Source: Chitinophaga sp. S165 (GTDB taxonomy: Bacteria > Bacteroidota > Bacteroidia > Chitinophagales > Chitinophagaceae). From it: a DNA stretch of 64,000 nucleotides. This document shows, piece by piece, positions 43,946 through 53,022 of the stretch. Every line of letters starts with the position of its first letter. The first letter of the stretch is position 1. The position numbers and the translations under genes were made by a program. The DNA lies in contig NZ_QGTG01000001.1 of NCBI RefSeq assembly GCF_003182155.1, positions 1,670,991 to 1,734,990 on the forward strand, written 5' to 3'. Below the pieces are notes generated by a model. It was given only the letters and a program-made list of their open reading frames with translations. It was not told where the DNA came from and searched no databases.

Positions 43946-45319
43946 CTATGCAACACCGTATGTCGGCATCAGTTTCTCTGCTGCTTTTCTCTCCCTGTCT
44001 TTCACATATAGCACCGCTACCGCTGCTATGATCATGAATATGCCGCCCATTACAAGAGCGAAGATCGCTTCATTGTGAAACAGATGTTTTACGATCAGGC
44101 CTCCGAAGATGCCGTTCACTATTTGCGGGAAGGTGATGAAGAAATTGAATATTCCCATATAGACGCCTGTTTTATGGGATGGTATGACGCCAGACAGGAT
44201 CGCGTATGGTGTGGACAGGATACTCCCCCATGCCATACCGATCCCTATCATGGGCCATATAAGCAGGTCTGGATTTTGTATAAAATAAAAAGAGATCAGC
44301 GATAGACCTCCGGCTGTTAATGAGATAGCATGTGCCGCCCTGCGCGATGTTTTACGCGCTATATAAGGCAGTATTAATGCATAAATGGCGGATACCGCAC
44401 TGTAGATACTGAAAAGGAATCCCACTTTATTACCCGCATCTGCAAAGAGCGCGGAGGACGTATCGCCCGGCGGTACTTTATAAATATGCTGGGCTACTGC
44501 CGGCGTCGTGAATACCCACATAGAGAACAATGCAAACCAGGAACAGAATTGTACTACGCCCAGTTGCTTCATGGCAGACGGCATGTTAGAGAAATCTTTC
44601 AGGATAGTCCTGATGCCTCCTGTATGTGTTTCTGCCGTATGCTCCGGATTGAATTGCGCGAATTCTTCAGGAGAATATTCCCTGGAAGTAAATATGGACC
44701 AGAGGATTGTTGCGAGCAGCACCAGTGCGCCTACATAAAAGGAATAGATCACATTATCCGGCACAACACCCGGAGCAGCAGTCTTTGATACTCCGCCATA
44801 CTCTGCCAGCAGATACGGCAGCGACGAGCCTAAAACAGCCCCTGCGCCTATTAAGAACGTTTGTGCAGAGAACCCCTGACTACGTTGTTCGTCTGGAAGA
44901 TTATCTGCCACCAATGCACGGAAAGGTTCCATCGCCACATTGATAGATGCGTCCATCAATGTCAGCATACCCGCCCCTATCAATACAGGCGGTAGCAAAT
45001 AAGCCAATAGTGAGGAATTGGGCAGCAGGATCAACGCCAGTGCCGTAGCGATTGCGCCCACCAGGAAATAAGGACGGCGTCTGCCCAGCCTGTTCCAGGT
45101 ACGGTCACTGTAATGCCCGATAATGGGCTGTACGATCATACCTGTAAGTGGCGCCGCCAGCCAGAACAATGACAGATGCTCTACTTCTGCTCCATAGGTT
45201 TGAAGGATACGGGACGCATTGCCGTTCTGCAATGCAAACCCGAACTGAATACCGAAAAAGCCCATGCTCATATTCCAGATACGTGCAGCAGACAACCGCG
45301 GCTTAATCATTCCTTTCAT
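43946..45319 (-). CDS. MFS sugar transporter (SLC45/GPH-like maltose carrier)
   Basis: A 457-residue 12-span carrier of the SLC45/GPH-type major facilitator group that imports maltose or sucrose with protons. The family N-terminus is RIWNMSMGFFGIQFGFALQNGNASRILQT and the loop motif GHYSDRTWNRLGRRRPYFLVG lies between spans 2 and 3. It is the last gene of the maltodextrin operon, 12 nt after GH65, so the substrate is very likely maltose or short maltodextrins across the inner membrane. The first Met (45319) is used; the second (45310) is close. Confidence 0.9.
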   Translation of the reverse strand: MKGMIKPRLSAARIWNMSMGFFGIQFGFALQNGNASRILQTYGAEVEHLSLFWLAAPLTGMIVQPIIGHYSDRTWNRLGRRRPYFLVGAIATALALILLPNSSLLAYLLPPVLIGAGMLTLMDASINVAMEPFRALVADNLPDEQRSQGFSAQTFLIGAGAVLGSSLPYLLAEYGGVSKTAAPGVVPDNVIYSFYVGALVLLATILWSIFTSREYSPEEFAQFNPEHTAETHTGGIRTILKDFSNMPSAMKQLGVVQFCSWFALFSMWVFTTPAVAQHIYKVPPGDTSSALFADAGNKVGFLFSIYSAVSAIYALILPYIARKTSRRAAHAISLTAGGLSLISFYFIQNPDLLIWPMIGIGMAWGSILSTPYAILSGVIPSHKTGVYMGIFNFFITFPQIVNGIFGGLIVKHLFHNEAIFALVMGGIFMIIAAVAVLYVKDRERKAAEKLMPTYGVA

Positions 45320-45331
45320 GGGATAAATATT

Positions 45332-47656
45332 TTAATTGACTAAGTTTCCTTGTTTTGTCGTCACCGTTTTTCCCGCCGGTACCTGTACCGGTTCTCCATA
45401 AACGAGTACTGTAATATCCTCCGCAGATCCATTCTCAATATTCACTCCCTGCTGACCCACTTTTATTTTCAGCACTTTTCCTCTGAAACGGATATTGAAG
45501 GCAAAAGACTGCCATTTACCAGGCAGGAATGGCGTAAACTGTAATTGGCCCTCTCTCACACGCATACCGGCAAATCCCTCCACTACGCTCATCCAGGTGC
45601 CCGCCATTGATGTAATGTGCAAACCGTCTTCCGTATCGTTGTTATAATCATCCAGGTCAAGACGGGAAGTGCGCAGATAGAACTCATGCGCGCGTTGTTC
45701 ATCTCCCAGCTTCGCCGCTAGTATTGCATGTACGCAGGGCGACAAAGAACTTTCATGTACGGTGCGCGGTTCATAAAAATCAAAGTTACGGCGCAGCGTG
45801 TCTATGTCGTAACGGTCTTCGAGGAAGTACAGTCCCTGCAATACGTCGGCCTGTTTGATATAACATGAGCGCAGGATCCGGTCCCAGCTCCATTTCTGGT
45901 TCAATGGTCTTTGAGCAGGGTCCAGATCTTTCACAAGGATCTGTTCCTTGTCCATATAACCATCCTGCTGAAGGAAGATGCCCAGTTGTTTATCTTCCGC
46001 ATAATACATGTTATCGATGATATGCTGCCATTTCTCTGTTTCCCTGCCGGTGTCAAAAGATGTCCGTTTCAGGATAGCTGCATACCTCTCAGGAGCAGTG
46101 TCCTTTACCTGTTGTGCTGCCTCTATTGCATATTGCAGGCACCACGTTGCCATTGTGCTGGTGTACCAATTATTGTTTACGTTATTCTCATATTCATTCG
46201 GACCGGTTACACCCAGCATCACATACTGGTTACGCGCGTCACTCCAGTTCACCCGTTGCGACCAGAAACGGGCTATACCGATCAGTACTTCCAGTCCATA
46301 TTCCGCCAGGTAACCTTCATCTCCTGTATAACGAATGTAGTTGAAAATGGCAAAAGCGATAGCTGCATTACGATGAATTTCTTCGAATGTGATCTCCCAT
46401 TCATTGTGGCATTCTTCGCCGTTCATTGTCACCATCGGGTAGAGTGCCGCACCATTGTTAAAGCCGAGTTTAGCAGCATTTTCAATGGCCTTACCCAGTT
46501 GCTTGTAACGATAGATGAGCAGATTCCTTGCTACCTGCTGATCGGCAGTGGCGAGGTAAAAAGGAATACAGTAAGCTTCCGTATCCCAGTAGGTGGAACC
46601 ACCATATTTCTCACCGGTAAATCCTTTAGGTCCGATGTTGAGACGGGCGTCCTCACCTGTATAGGTCTGGTTCAGCTGGAAGATATTGAAGCGGATACCT
46701 TGCTGTGCAGCAGGATCGCCTTCTATGATGATATCACTTTCTTTCCATTTCAACGCCCAGGCAGCAGCCTGTTCGGCCAGCATCATATCAAAACCTTTCG
46801 CGGCCGCTTTGCTTACAGCTGTCTCACAGTTGTTATCCAGCGCAGCTGCTGCATGATTTTCTGAAGAAAGATTAGCTGCGTATTTATAGATAATTGTTTC
46901 CTGGTTACGGGTCATAAAGACAGCAGTACAACCGCCTACATACTTTTCCCTTCCTTCCGGAGTAACGGTCAGTTGTATTGGTTTGCCATCCTGATGTATA
47001 CTGAACTGCATACCGGTACATACCAGGAAACCTGTCTTTTTTGTTTTCAATGTCAGGTAAGCACTATTGCCTTCTACATGGGCGTTCATCTCATCCCAGA
47101 ACTTCTCGTCATAATTGGCGTCCTGGTTCTTTATATCCCCATCGATGTAAGACGTGACCTGTAATGTACCGTCAAAGTTCAATGGCGTGACGCTATAACG
47201 GATCGCACCTGTTTCATCATCAACGATACTGCAGAAGCGGGTGGCCACCACACGTACCTGTTTACCACCGGATAAAGTTGCTGTAAATGAGCGCTGCAAA
47301 TATCCTTCCTGCATGTTCAGTACACGGCGGAAATCACTGACCTGCGCGGTGTGCAGGTCCAGCACTTCATTGTCAATACGTATATCAATACCGATCCAGT
47401 TGGCGGCATTCAATACTTTAGCAAAATATTCCGGGTAACCATTCTTCCACCAGCCAACACGGGTCTTATCGGGATAGTACACACCGGCCACATAGTTGCC
47501 CTGCAGTGTTTCTCCCGAATAAAACTCTTCAAAGTTGGCCCGCTGCCCCATACGGCCATTGCCCAGGCTGAATATGCTCTCGGAAATCTTATTGTAATGT
47601 GGCACAAAACCTTCTTCAATGATGTTCCACCCGTCTATTTTAATGTATTGCTTCAT
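45332..47656 (-). CDS. GH65 glycoside phosphorylase, probable maltose phosphorylase
   Basis: A 774-residue GH65 enzyme. The catalytic acid is the Glu of GVTGPNEYENNVNNNWYT (about residue 488), matching Glu487 of Lactobacillus brevis maltose phosphorylase. The N-terminal beta-sandwich (ESIFSLGNGRMGQRANFEE), the GGSTYWDTEAYCIPFYL substrate block near 355-370 and the (alpha/alpha)6 barrel are complete. It would split maltose into beta-glucose 1-phosphate and glucose, agreeing with the adjacent beta-phosphoglucomutase; trehalose or kojibiose phosphorylase activity is possible within the family. No signal peptide: cytoplasmic. Start at 47656 chosen, 18 bp inside the longest frame. Confidence 0.92.
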   Translation of the reverse strand: MKQYIKIDGWNIIEEGFVPHYNKISESIFSLGNGRMGQRANFEEFYSGETLQGNYVAGVYYPDKTRVGWWKNGYPEYFAKVLNAANWIGIDIRIDNEVLDLHTAQVSDFRRVLNMQEGYLQRSFTATLSGGKQVRVVATRFCSIVDDETGAIRYSVTPLNFDGTLQVTSYIDGDIKNQDANYDEKFWDEMNAHVEGNSAYLTLKTKKTGFLVCTGMQFSIHQDGKPIQLTVTPEGREKYVGGCTAVFMTRNQETIIYKYAANLSSENHAAAALDNNCETAVSKAAAKGFDMMLAEQAAAWALKWKESDIIIEGDPAAQQGIRFNIFQLNQTYTGEDARLNIGPKGFTGEKYGGSTYWDTEAYCIPFYLATADQQVARNLLIYRYKQLGKAIENAAKLGFNNGAALYPMVTMNGEECHNEWEITFEEIHRNAAIAFAIFNYIRYTGDEGYLAEYGLEVLIGIARFWSQRVNWSDARNQYVMLGVTGPNEYENNVNNNWYTSTMATWCLQYAIEAAQQVKDTAPERYAAILKRTSFDTGRETEKWQHIIDNMYYAEDKQLGIFLQQDGYMDKEQILVKDLDPAQRPLNQKWSWDRILRSCYIKQADVLQGLYFLEDRYDIDTLRRNFDFYEPRTVHESSLSPCVHAILAAKLGDEQRAHEFYLRTSRLDLDDYNNDTEDGLHITSMAGTWMSVVEGFAGMRVREGQLQFTPFLPGKWQSFAFNIRFRGKVLKIKVGQQGVNIENGSAEDITVLVYGEPVQVPAGKTVTTKQGNLVN

Positions 47657-47699
47657 GACTCTTACTAATGGCACCGTTTTGCAAATGCAAAGGCATTTT

Positions 47700-48362
47700 T
47701 TATTTTGAGTTGTATAAATTGGTCAGTATTTGAATATCGATCTCCCGCAGGCTTTCGACAACCAGGTCAGCCTCGTGCAGCAACTCCTTCTCCCCTATAC
47801 CCACGACTTTCATTCCTCCTGATTTGGCGGCCTCTATACCAGCAATGGCGTCTTCAAACACGATACACCTTTCAGGAGATACACCCAAAGCCTCCGCTCC
47901 TTTCAGAAATACTTCCGGATCTGGTTTCGAGGCGGATACCATATTACCGTCCACTACCACATCAAACAGGGGCAGAATACCCACCTTTTCCAGTATAATA
48001 CCTGCATTCTTGCTGGCCGATCCAAGCGCAGTTTTTATACCTGCCGCCCGCAGACTTTCCAGTAATTCTTTTGCACCCGGCAGTATTTCGTCCGGCGTCA
48101 TCTGATGCACCATGTCCACATACCAGTCGTTCTTCCGGGTAGCCAGTTCGTGCTGCTCTTCCGGAGATTTTTCCATACCGCCCCATCCCAGGATGAGCTC
48201 CAGGGATTGTACACGGCTGATACCTTTCAGCTTTTCATTCTGTGCTTCTGTAAAACTGAATCCCAGTTCGTTGGCTAGTCTCTTCCAGGCCTTGAAATGA
48301 TAGACTGCTGTATCTACTATTACGCCATCGAGATCAAAAATGCATGCTGCTATTCCTTGCAT
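47700..48362 (-). CDS. pgmB: Beta-phosphoglucomutase
   Basis: A 220-residue HAD-superfamily mutase. The aspartyl nucleophile and acid are Asp10 and Asp12 of CIFDLDGVIVDT; the cap has GISRVQSLELIL; GSASKNAGIILEK, SKPDPEVFLKGAE and VFEDAIAGIEAAKSGGM are the other HAD motifs, the last one specific to beta-PGM. It converts beta-glucose 1-phosphate from GH65 into glucose 6-phosphate. The gene sits between GH13 (26 nt) and GH65 (about 43 nt) in the operon. Cytoplasmic. Confidence 0.94.
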   Translation of the reverse strand: MQGIAACIFDLDGVIVDTAVYHFKAWKRLANELGFSFTEAQNEKLKGISRVQSLELILGWGGMEKSPEEQHELATRKNDWYVDMVHQMTPDEILPGAKELLESLRAAGIKTALGSASKNAGIILEKVGILPLFDVVVDGNMVSASKPDPEVFLKGAEALGVSPERCIVFEDAIAGIEAAKSGGMKVVGIGEKELLHEADLVVESLREIDIQILTNLYNSK

Positions 48363-48388
48363 ATATTCAGGTAAATCTTTTATTAATA

Positions 48389-50248
48389 TTATCGCTGCAA
48401 CTCCATCACAACTGTGCTCTCTGCAGGAATACGGAGGCTGTCTGACAGGCTGAAACTATCCCCCGAAATGATATCCTTTGCACTGGAGAAACCACTGGTC
48501 CTTTCCATAAACCTGCTCGTAGATAATGCGATCTCTTTTGCATTCGGGTTCAGTACGATCATCACCGTCTTTTCCGCATTGTAACGGAAATAGGTATAGA
48601 CATTATCCTGCGGGATGTATTGCATCAGTTTTCCTGTTTGTAGTACCGGGTTATTCTTCCTGTAATTAGCCAGTTTGCTGACATAATCATGTAACTCGTT
48701 CTCTTCTGCATTGCGACCGGCAGTTGTGAATTTATTCTGCGTATCACCAGCCCATCCACCTTTGAAGTCTTCCCTCACCAGTCCGTCCGGATTGCTGAAG
48801 TTCTTCATGCCTATCTCGGCGCCATAATACAACTGCGGGATACCACGGGTAGTCATTAACCAGGCCAGGGCAGCTTTATATTTGTTCTTATTGCCGTTTA
48901 CGACAGAGTAAAAACGGCTCAGATCATGATTGTCCAGGAATACCACATTACGCATAGGGTCCTGGTACTGATAATCCTGCACCAGTGTAGCATACAGCTT
49001 CACAACACCATCATCCCAACCCGGTTTCTCATTCAGCGCTGCACCAATAGCCCAGAGGCTCTGGAAATCGGTAGTGCCAGGCAGCTGTGTATCGAATGCC
49101 CTGTTAACTGTATTTCCCTGGGTAAAAAAGACCTGTTCGGGGCCGCTGTGTACCCACACCTCGCCAAAGAAGGTAAAGCCCGGATATGCGGCTTTAATGG
49201 CCTTTCCCCATTCTGCCATAAAATCGGCATCGTTATACGGGTAGGTATCCAGTCGGAAAGCGTCCACACCGGCATACTCTATCCACCAGATATGACTTTG
49301 CGTAAAGTACCTGCGTACATATGGGTTAGACTGGTCCATGTCGGGCATATGTAAGTCAAACCAGCCCTCGGTCATCTGTTTTCTGTCGGCAGCTGCACTG
49401 TATGGGTCCATCAAAGGAGCAGCCCTGAAATTAGACCTGGTGAATGCCGGCCATTGATGTACCCAATTCTTCATTGGCAGATCTTTCATGGTCCAGTGCT
49501 GACTGCCAATGTGATTATGCACAAGGTCCTGCACCAGTTTCATCCCCCGCTTATGCAGACTGTCGGCCAGTACTTTATACAGTTCATTGGATCCGAAACG
49601 CGGATCAATGCGATAGTTTTCCGTAGCCGCATAACCATGATAGGAAGCCGCAGGCTGATCGTTTGTAACGAGTGGCGTCATCCACAATGCGGTCACTCCC
49701 AGCGACTGCAGGTATCCCAGATGATCAATGATACCTTGTATATCGCCGCCATGACGTTTATACATGGAATCTCTGCTCAACGATGTTTCCTGCATTCCTT
49801 TGACGATATCATTGCTTTTATCGCCATTAGCAAAACGGTCAGGCATGATCAGGTATACCAGGTCACTGCTGTTCACGCCCTGCGCTTTAATACCTTCTTC
49901 CCGTTTCTTCAGCTCATACTGATAAACAAGATCCTTCTGCCCCTTCTGTCTGAATACAATGGGGAACGTTCCCGGAACAGTTGAAGAAGAGATAGTAATA
50001 TCAACGAACAAATAATTCTGATTCTCTACCTTATGCACTTCTCCCAGTGTTACGCCAGGATAGCTGATCGATACTTCACGTGTGGCAATCTTATCTCCAT
50101 GCACGATCAGCTGCACCATTGGGTCCTGCATACCTGTCCACCAGAAAGCGGGTTCTATCCTTTCCAGTTTGGGCACCTGTGCTATGGATGTACAAACAGT
50201 GGTCAGCATCAGGATAATGGTCAATAAAATTCTTCTCGTCTGTAACAT
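48389..50248 (-). CDS. Exported GH13 amylase (neopullulanase/SusA-like)
   Basis: A 619-residue GH13 hydrolase. Signal peptide about 1-23 (MLTTVCTSIAQ). An N-terminal beta-sandwich (residues 24-115) precedes the (beta/alpha)8 barrel with nucleophile Asp334 in GVDAFRLDTYPYND, acid/base Glu363 in FFGEVWVHSG and stabiliser Asp442 in FLDNHDLSRF. The DLVHNHIG block at 241 is also conserved. It attacks alpha-1,4 (perhaps alpha-1,6) links of malto-oligosaccharides in the periplasm, as SusA does in Bacteroides. The gap to the SusE-like gene holds a stable hairpin. Confidence 0.93.
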   Translation of the reverse strand: MLQTRRILLTIILMLTTVCTSIAQVPKLERIEPAFWWTGMQDPMVQLIVHGDKIATREVSISYPGVTLGEVHKVENQNYLFVDITISSSTVPGTFPIVFRQKGQKDLVYQYELKKREEGIKAQGVNSSDLVYLIMPDRFANGDKSNDIVKGMQETSLSRDSMYKRHGGDIQGIIDHLGYLQSLGVTALWMTPLVTNDQPAASYHGYAATENYRIDPRFGSNELYKVLADSLHKRGMKLVQDLVHNHIGSQHWTMKDLPMKNWVHQWPAFTRSNFRAAPLMDPYSAAADRKQMTEGWFDLHMPDMDQSNPYVRRYFTQSHIWWIEYAGVDAFRLDTYPYNDADFMAEWGKAIKAAYPGFTFFGEVWVHSGPEQVFFTQGNTVNRAFDTQLPGTTDFQSLWAIGAALNEKPGWDDGVVKLYATLVQDYQYQDPMRNVVFLDNHDLSRFYSVVNGNKNKYKAALAWLMTTRGIPQLYYGAEIGMKNFSNPDGLVREDFKGGWAGDTQNKFTTAGRNAEENELHDYVSKLANYRKNNPVLQTGKLMQYIPQDNVYTYFRYNAEKTVMIVLNPNAKEIALSTSRFMERTSGFSSAKDIISGDSFSLSDSLRIPAESTVVMELQR

Positions 50249-50276
50249 GCGTGTTGAGTCTTCTGTTGTTTAAGAT

Positions 50277-50310
50277 AATGCAGCCCGGCAGATTGGGACC
50301 GGGCTGCATT
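50277..50310. terminator. Hairpin inside the maltodextrin operon
   Basis: A perfect 12-bp stem (50277-50288 with 50299-50310, AATGCAGCCCGG) and 10-nt loop lies 20 nt after the SusE-like stop and 28 nt before the amylase start. On the minus strand no T-run follows, so partial termination or protection of the upstream RNA end is more likely than a full stop. Confidence 0.55.
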
Positions 50311-50330
50311 TTTCATGCAATCATTCTATC

Positions 50331-51368
50331 CTATAAAGCAAGTGTGTAAATGTAGTTGCCGGGATTGTTCAGGTCCATTGTGATGGTATATGTTCCGGCA
50401 GTTTCAATATTAATGGCGCCGGTACTCCCGGCGGTCAGCACCCCGTTATTGTCATCATCGCTCAGTGCAATGGTGTTGGCGTTATTAGCTCTGAAGTAGA
50501 AGTTGCCGGCCTGCAGCGCAGTTGTCACACTCCATTTTTTTGTGGCCGCATCGAAGGTCATTGTTTTGTCCGCCCCGCCTGTAGCACTACCGGTAATACT
50601 CCAGGTAGTGTTCGTGAGCGACCATGTCAATGTATTCAGGTTAGCCGTCAACCGGTAATAACCTGCTTCTGCGGCTTTCATATTATTACTTCCATTTGAC
50701 ACCATAGCGCCACCGCCACCATCACCATAATTAACATCCCAGCTCTTGGCAGCGGCTACTTTAAACTCGGTATTGGCATCTGGAAAATGGAGATAGCCTT
50801 CATATACTTTATCGTTATTTACAGAAGCCAATGCACCCAGACGCGGATCGTCGAAAGACCATCCTTCATATGCGCCGGGCACATAAACGGAAGGATATAC
50901 CTTCGGTACATAGTATGGTGTAACGGTCAGCAGTACACTGTCAGAATATACTTCATCGCCAATAGTATCCACGGCAGCTTTTACACGGATCACCAACTCA
51001 TGTTGGCGGCCAGCGGCCAGTCCCATATTATTGATAACCTGGTTCAGCGCAGCAACTGTAAATGTTTTGTTCAGACTATTGTTTGCACTGAAAGCTTCAG
51101 CAGGCTGTCTGAAGCCATTGCCTTTCTCATCGATCTGTAAGGTATAGTTTACTACGGCCCTGTATCCCCAGTCGGCGGAGGCCGTCCAGGAATAAGTCAC
51201 GGCATCTTCTCCGGCGGTTGCTTCTGAAAAAGTAAACTCAGTGGCCGTAGCGGAAAATGTAGGTGCAGTACCCGTCTTCACCTGTGTGAAGCTGTCTTGT
51301 TTTTCGCAGGAGAGTAAACCTATCACACAAAAGCTTCCTGCTATTATTTTATTCAACCAGGCATTCAT
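50331..51368 (-). CDS. susE: SusE-like outer-membrane starch-binding lipoprotein
   Basis: A 345-residue lipoprotein, Cys21 in the lipobox GLLSCEKQ. An N-terminal SusE domain (EFTFSEATAGEDAVTYSWTASADWGYRAVVNYTLQID region, residues about 40-160) is followed by beta-sandwich carbohydrate-binding modules (PSVYVPGAYEGWSFDDPRLGAL; TWSITGSATGGADKTMTFDAATKKWSVT; FYFRANNANTIALSDDDNNG). Gene order SusC-SusD-SusE supports surface binding of malto-oligosaccharides. Whether it matches SusE or SusF in detail is uncertain. The gap from susD is 42 nt. Confidence 0.9.
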   Translation of the reverse strand: MNAWLNKIIAGSFCVIGLLSCEKQDSFTQVKTGTAPTFSATATEFTFSEATAGEDAVTYSWTASADWGYRAVVNYTLQIDEKGNGFRQPAEAFSANNSLNKTFTVAALNQVINNMGLAAGRQHELVIRVKAAVDTIGDEVYSDSVLLTVTPYYVPKVYPSVYVPGAYEGWSFDDPRLGALASVNNDKVYEGYLHFPDANTEFKVAAAKSWDVNYGDGGGGAMVSNGSNNMKAAEAGYYRLTANLNTLTWSLTNTTWSITGSATGGADKTMTFDAATKKWSVTTALQAGNFYFRANNANTIALSDDDNNGVLTAGSTGAINIETAGTYTITMDLNNPGNYIYTLAL

Positions 51369-51410
51369 GATGCGAGTATTTTGATATTGTGGTTAAATGC
51401 TGTTTTGCGA

Positions 51411-53003
51411 TCAATAATCCTTGTTCTGGATCAGATTAGGATTAGCCACCAGTGCACTGGTAGGTATCGGGTATACGTTACGGAAATCTGCTACAGAAGT
51501 ACCTGCTGCTACTCCGCCCTTGAACGGCCATACATAAGTGCTTCCGGTGAACAGTCCATAACGGATCAGGTCTGTTCTGCGATGCCCTTCCCAGTATAGT
51601 TCACGTCCTCTTTCTTCCAGGATGAATTTCAGATTCAGTTCACCGGCGGTGATGTTACCTGAAGTGTTACCGTATGCCCTTTCCCGCAGCTCATTGATAT
51701 AACCAAGTGCAGTTGTTGTGCTGCCTCCGGTACCGCCACGTAATACTGCTTCTGCATAGGTCAGGTACATTTCTGCAAGACGCATCAGTGGGAAGTCCGT
51801 ATCTACGAATGTAGAATTGGAACCATCTGCACCTTTAGATGTTTTATTGGACCATTTGGTAATAGCATAACCATCAGTGAATGTTCCCAGGTCGGCAATA
51901 GTTTTGTTCTGACCATCGGTATGGAACATCGCACGTTTATCAGTAGCACCGGTGAGATCAGTAAACAGGTTCACAAAAGCACTGGTAGTACGTAAACCAC
52001 CCCAGCCACTGTTCACACCGAAATCTGCCGCATTCATATTACCACCTACAGCCGCATGTACCAGGTAAGTAGTACCGCCGTAAGTCTGTGTACGCGTACC
52101 GTCGAAGTTAGCGGTAAGCAGGAACTCAGACTGAGAAGTGGCATTATTATCGGCCTTGAACATATTTGCATAACTGGCTGCCAGTGTATAACCGGAGGTG
52201 ATCACTTTGCTGCTGTAATCAACCGCTTCTGTATAACGGTCAGTACCTGTATATACGGCTGCATTGAGATATAACTTCGCCAGCAGCGCCCATACACAGG
52301 CTTTGTCGGCACGGCCATATTCATTGGTATGCGCGTCCACCATCTCCCCTTCTATATCTTTCAGTTCACGTTCTATGTAAGCGAAGAGGTCTGCACGGGA
52401 GATCTGGTTAGGATAATAGTACGCCACTTCATTACTATCTGTTACAAATGGTACACTGCCAAACAGGTCCATCGCATGATAGTATGTCAATGCACGCAGG
52501 AAGCGGGCCTCTGCACGGAAGGTCTTTGCAGTCGCCTGGTCTTTATCGGCAATGCCGTTACTACCCAGATTAGCGTCAGACGTTTGCCTGATGAACTCAT
52601 TACACTGTGCTATCTGGTAGAACAAGCGGGAGAACATGGCATTAATAAAGTTATCGTCCGCAGTCCAGTCCATCTGGTGGAAGTCCTGCAGGGTACCATC
52701 ATTCCAGCCGATCACCGCTTCATCTGTAGGTAATTCCTGCATCTGGAAATAACCGCGGATATAACTTGATGTACCTTCATCGATACCGGTGATATCAGGG
52801 CTACCGGTAGGACCTACCTGTCCGGTCACTGAAAAGCCTCCATACAATTTGGCGAGGATAGGCTTGTAATTGTTAAAGTCTTTATATACGCTGGCAGATG
52901 TAGCTTCTGTGATTGGCGTACGATCCAGGTCTTTGGTACAGGAAGCCAGTCCCCATGCCATTGCTCCGGCCAGTACTATCTGATATATGAATTTCTTGGT
53001 CAT
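51411..53003 (-). CDS. susD: SusD/RagB-family nutrient-binding lipoprotein
   Basis: A 530-residue SusD-like protein. Signal peptide with lipobox GLASCTK (Cys22) and the mature start DLDRTPITEATSASVYKDF. Four TPR-like helical hairpins form the core (AEARFLRALTYYHAMDLFGSVPFVTD; EARGRELYWEGHRRTDLIRYGLF near the end), which are SusD hallmarks. It caps the SusC barrel on the cell surface and presents the glycan. The gap to susC is 19 nt. The long middle insert suggests a tailored ligand site. Inferred ligand: starch or maltodextrin. Confidence 0.95.
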   Translation of the reverse strand: MTKKFIYQIVLAGAMAWGLASCTKDLDRTPITEATSASVYKDFNNYKPILAKLYGGFSVTGQVGPTGSPDITGIDEGTSSYIRGYFQMQELPTDEAVIGWNDGTLQDFHQMDWTADDNFINAMFSRLFYQIAQCNEFIRQTSDANLGSNGIADKDQATAKTFRAEARFLRALTYYHAMDLFGSVPFVTDSNEVAYYYPNQISRADLFAYIERELKDIEGEMVDAHTNEYGRADKACVWALLAKLYLNAAVYTGTDRYTEAVDYSSKVITSGYTLAASYANMFKADNNATSQSEFLLTANFDGTRTQTYGGTTYLVHAAVGGNMNAADFGVNSGWGGLRTTSAFVNLFTDLTGATDKRAMFHTDGQNKTIADLGTFTDGYAITKWSNKTSKGADGSNSTFVDTDFPLMRLAEMYLTYAEAVLRGGTGGSTTTALGYINELRERAYGNTSGNITAGELNLKFILEERGRELYWEGHRRTDLIRYGLFTGSTYVWPFKGGVAAGTSVADFRNVYPIPTSALVANPNLIQNKDY

Positions 53004-53022
53004 AACGTTTCCTGTTTGTTAA

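Noticed and set aside
45911..46864. 317-codon open frame antisense to the GH65 gene
   Set aside because: It lies wholly within a well-supported gene on the other strand, and its Cys/Phe/His-rich composition is typical of an antisense shadow.
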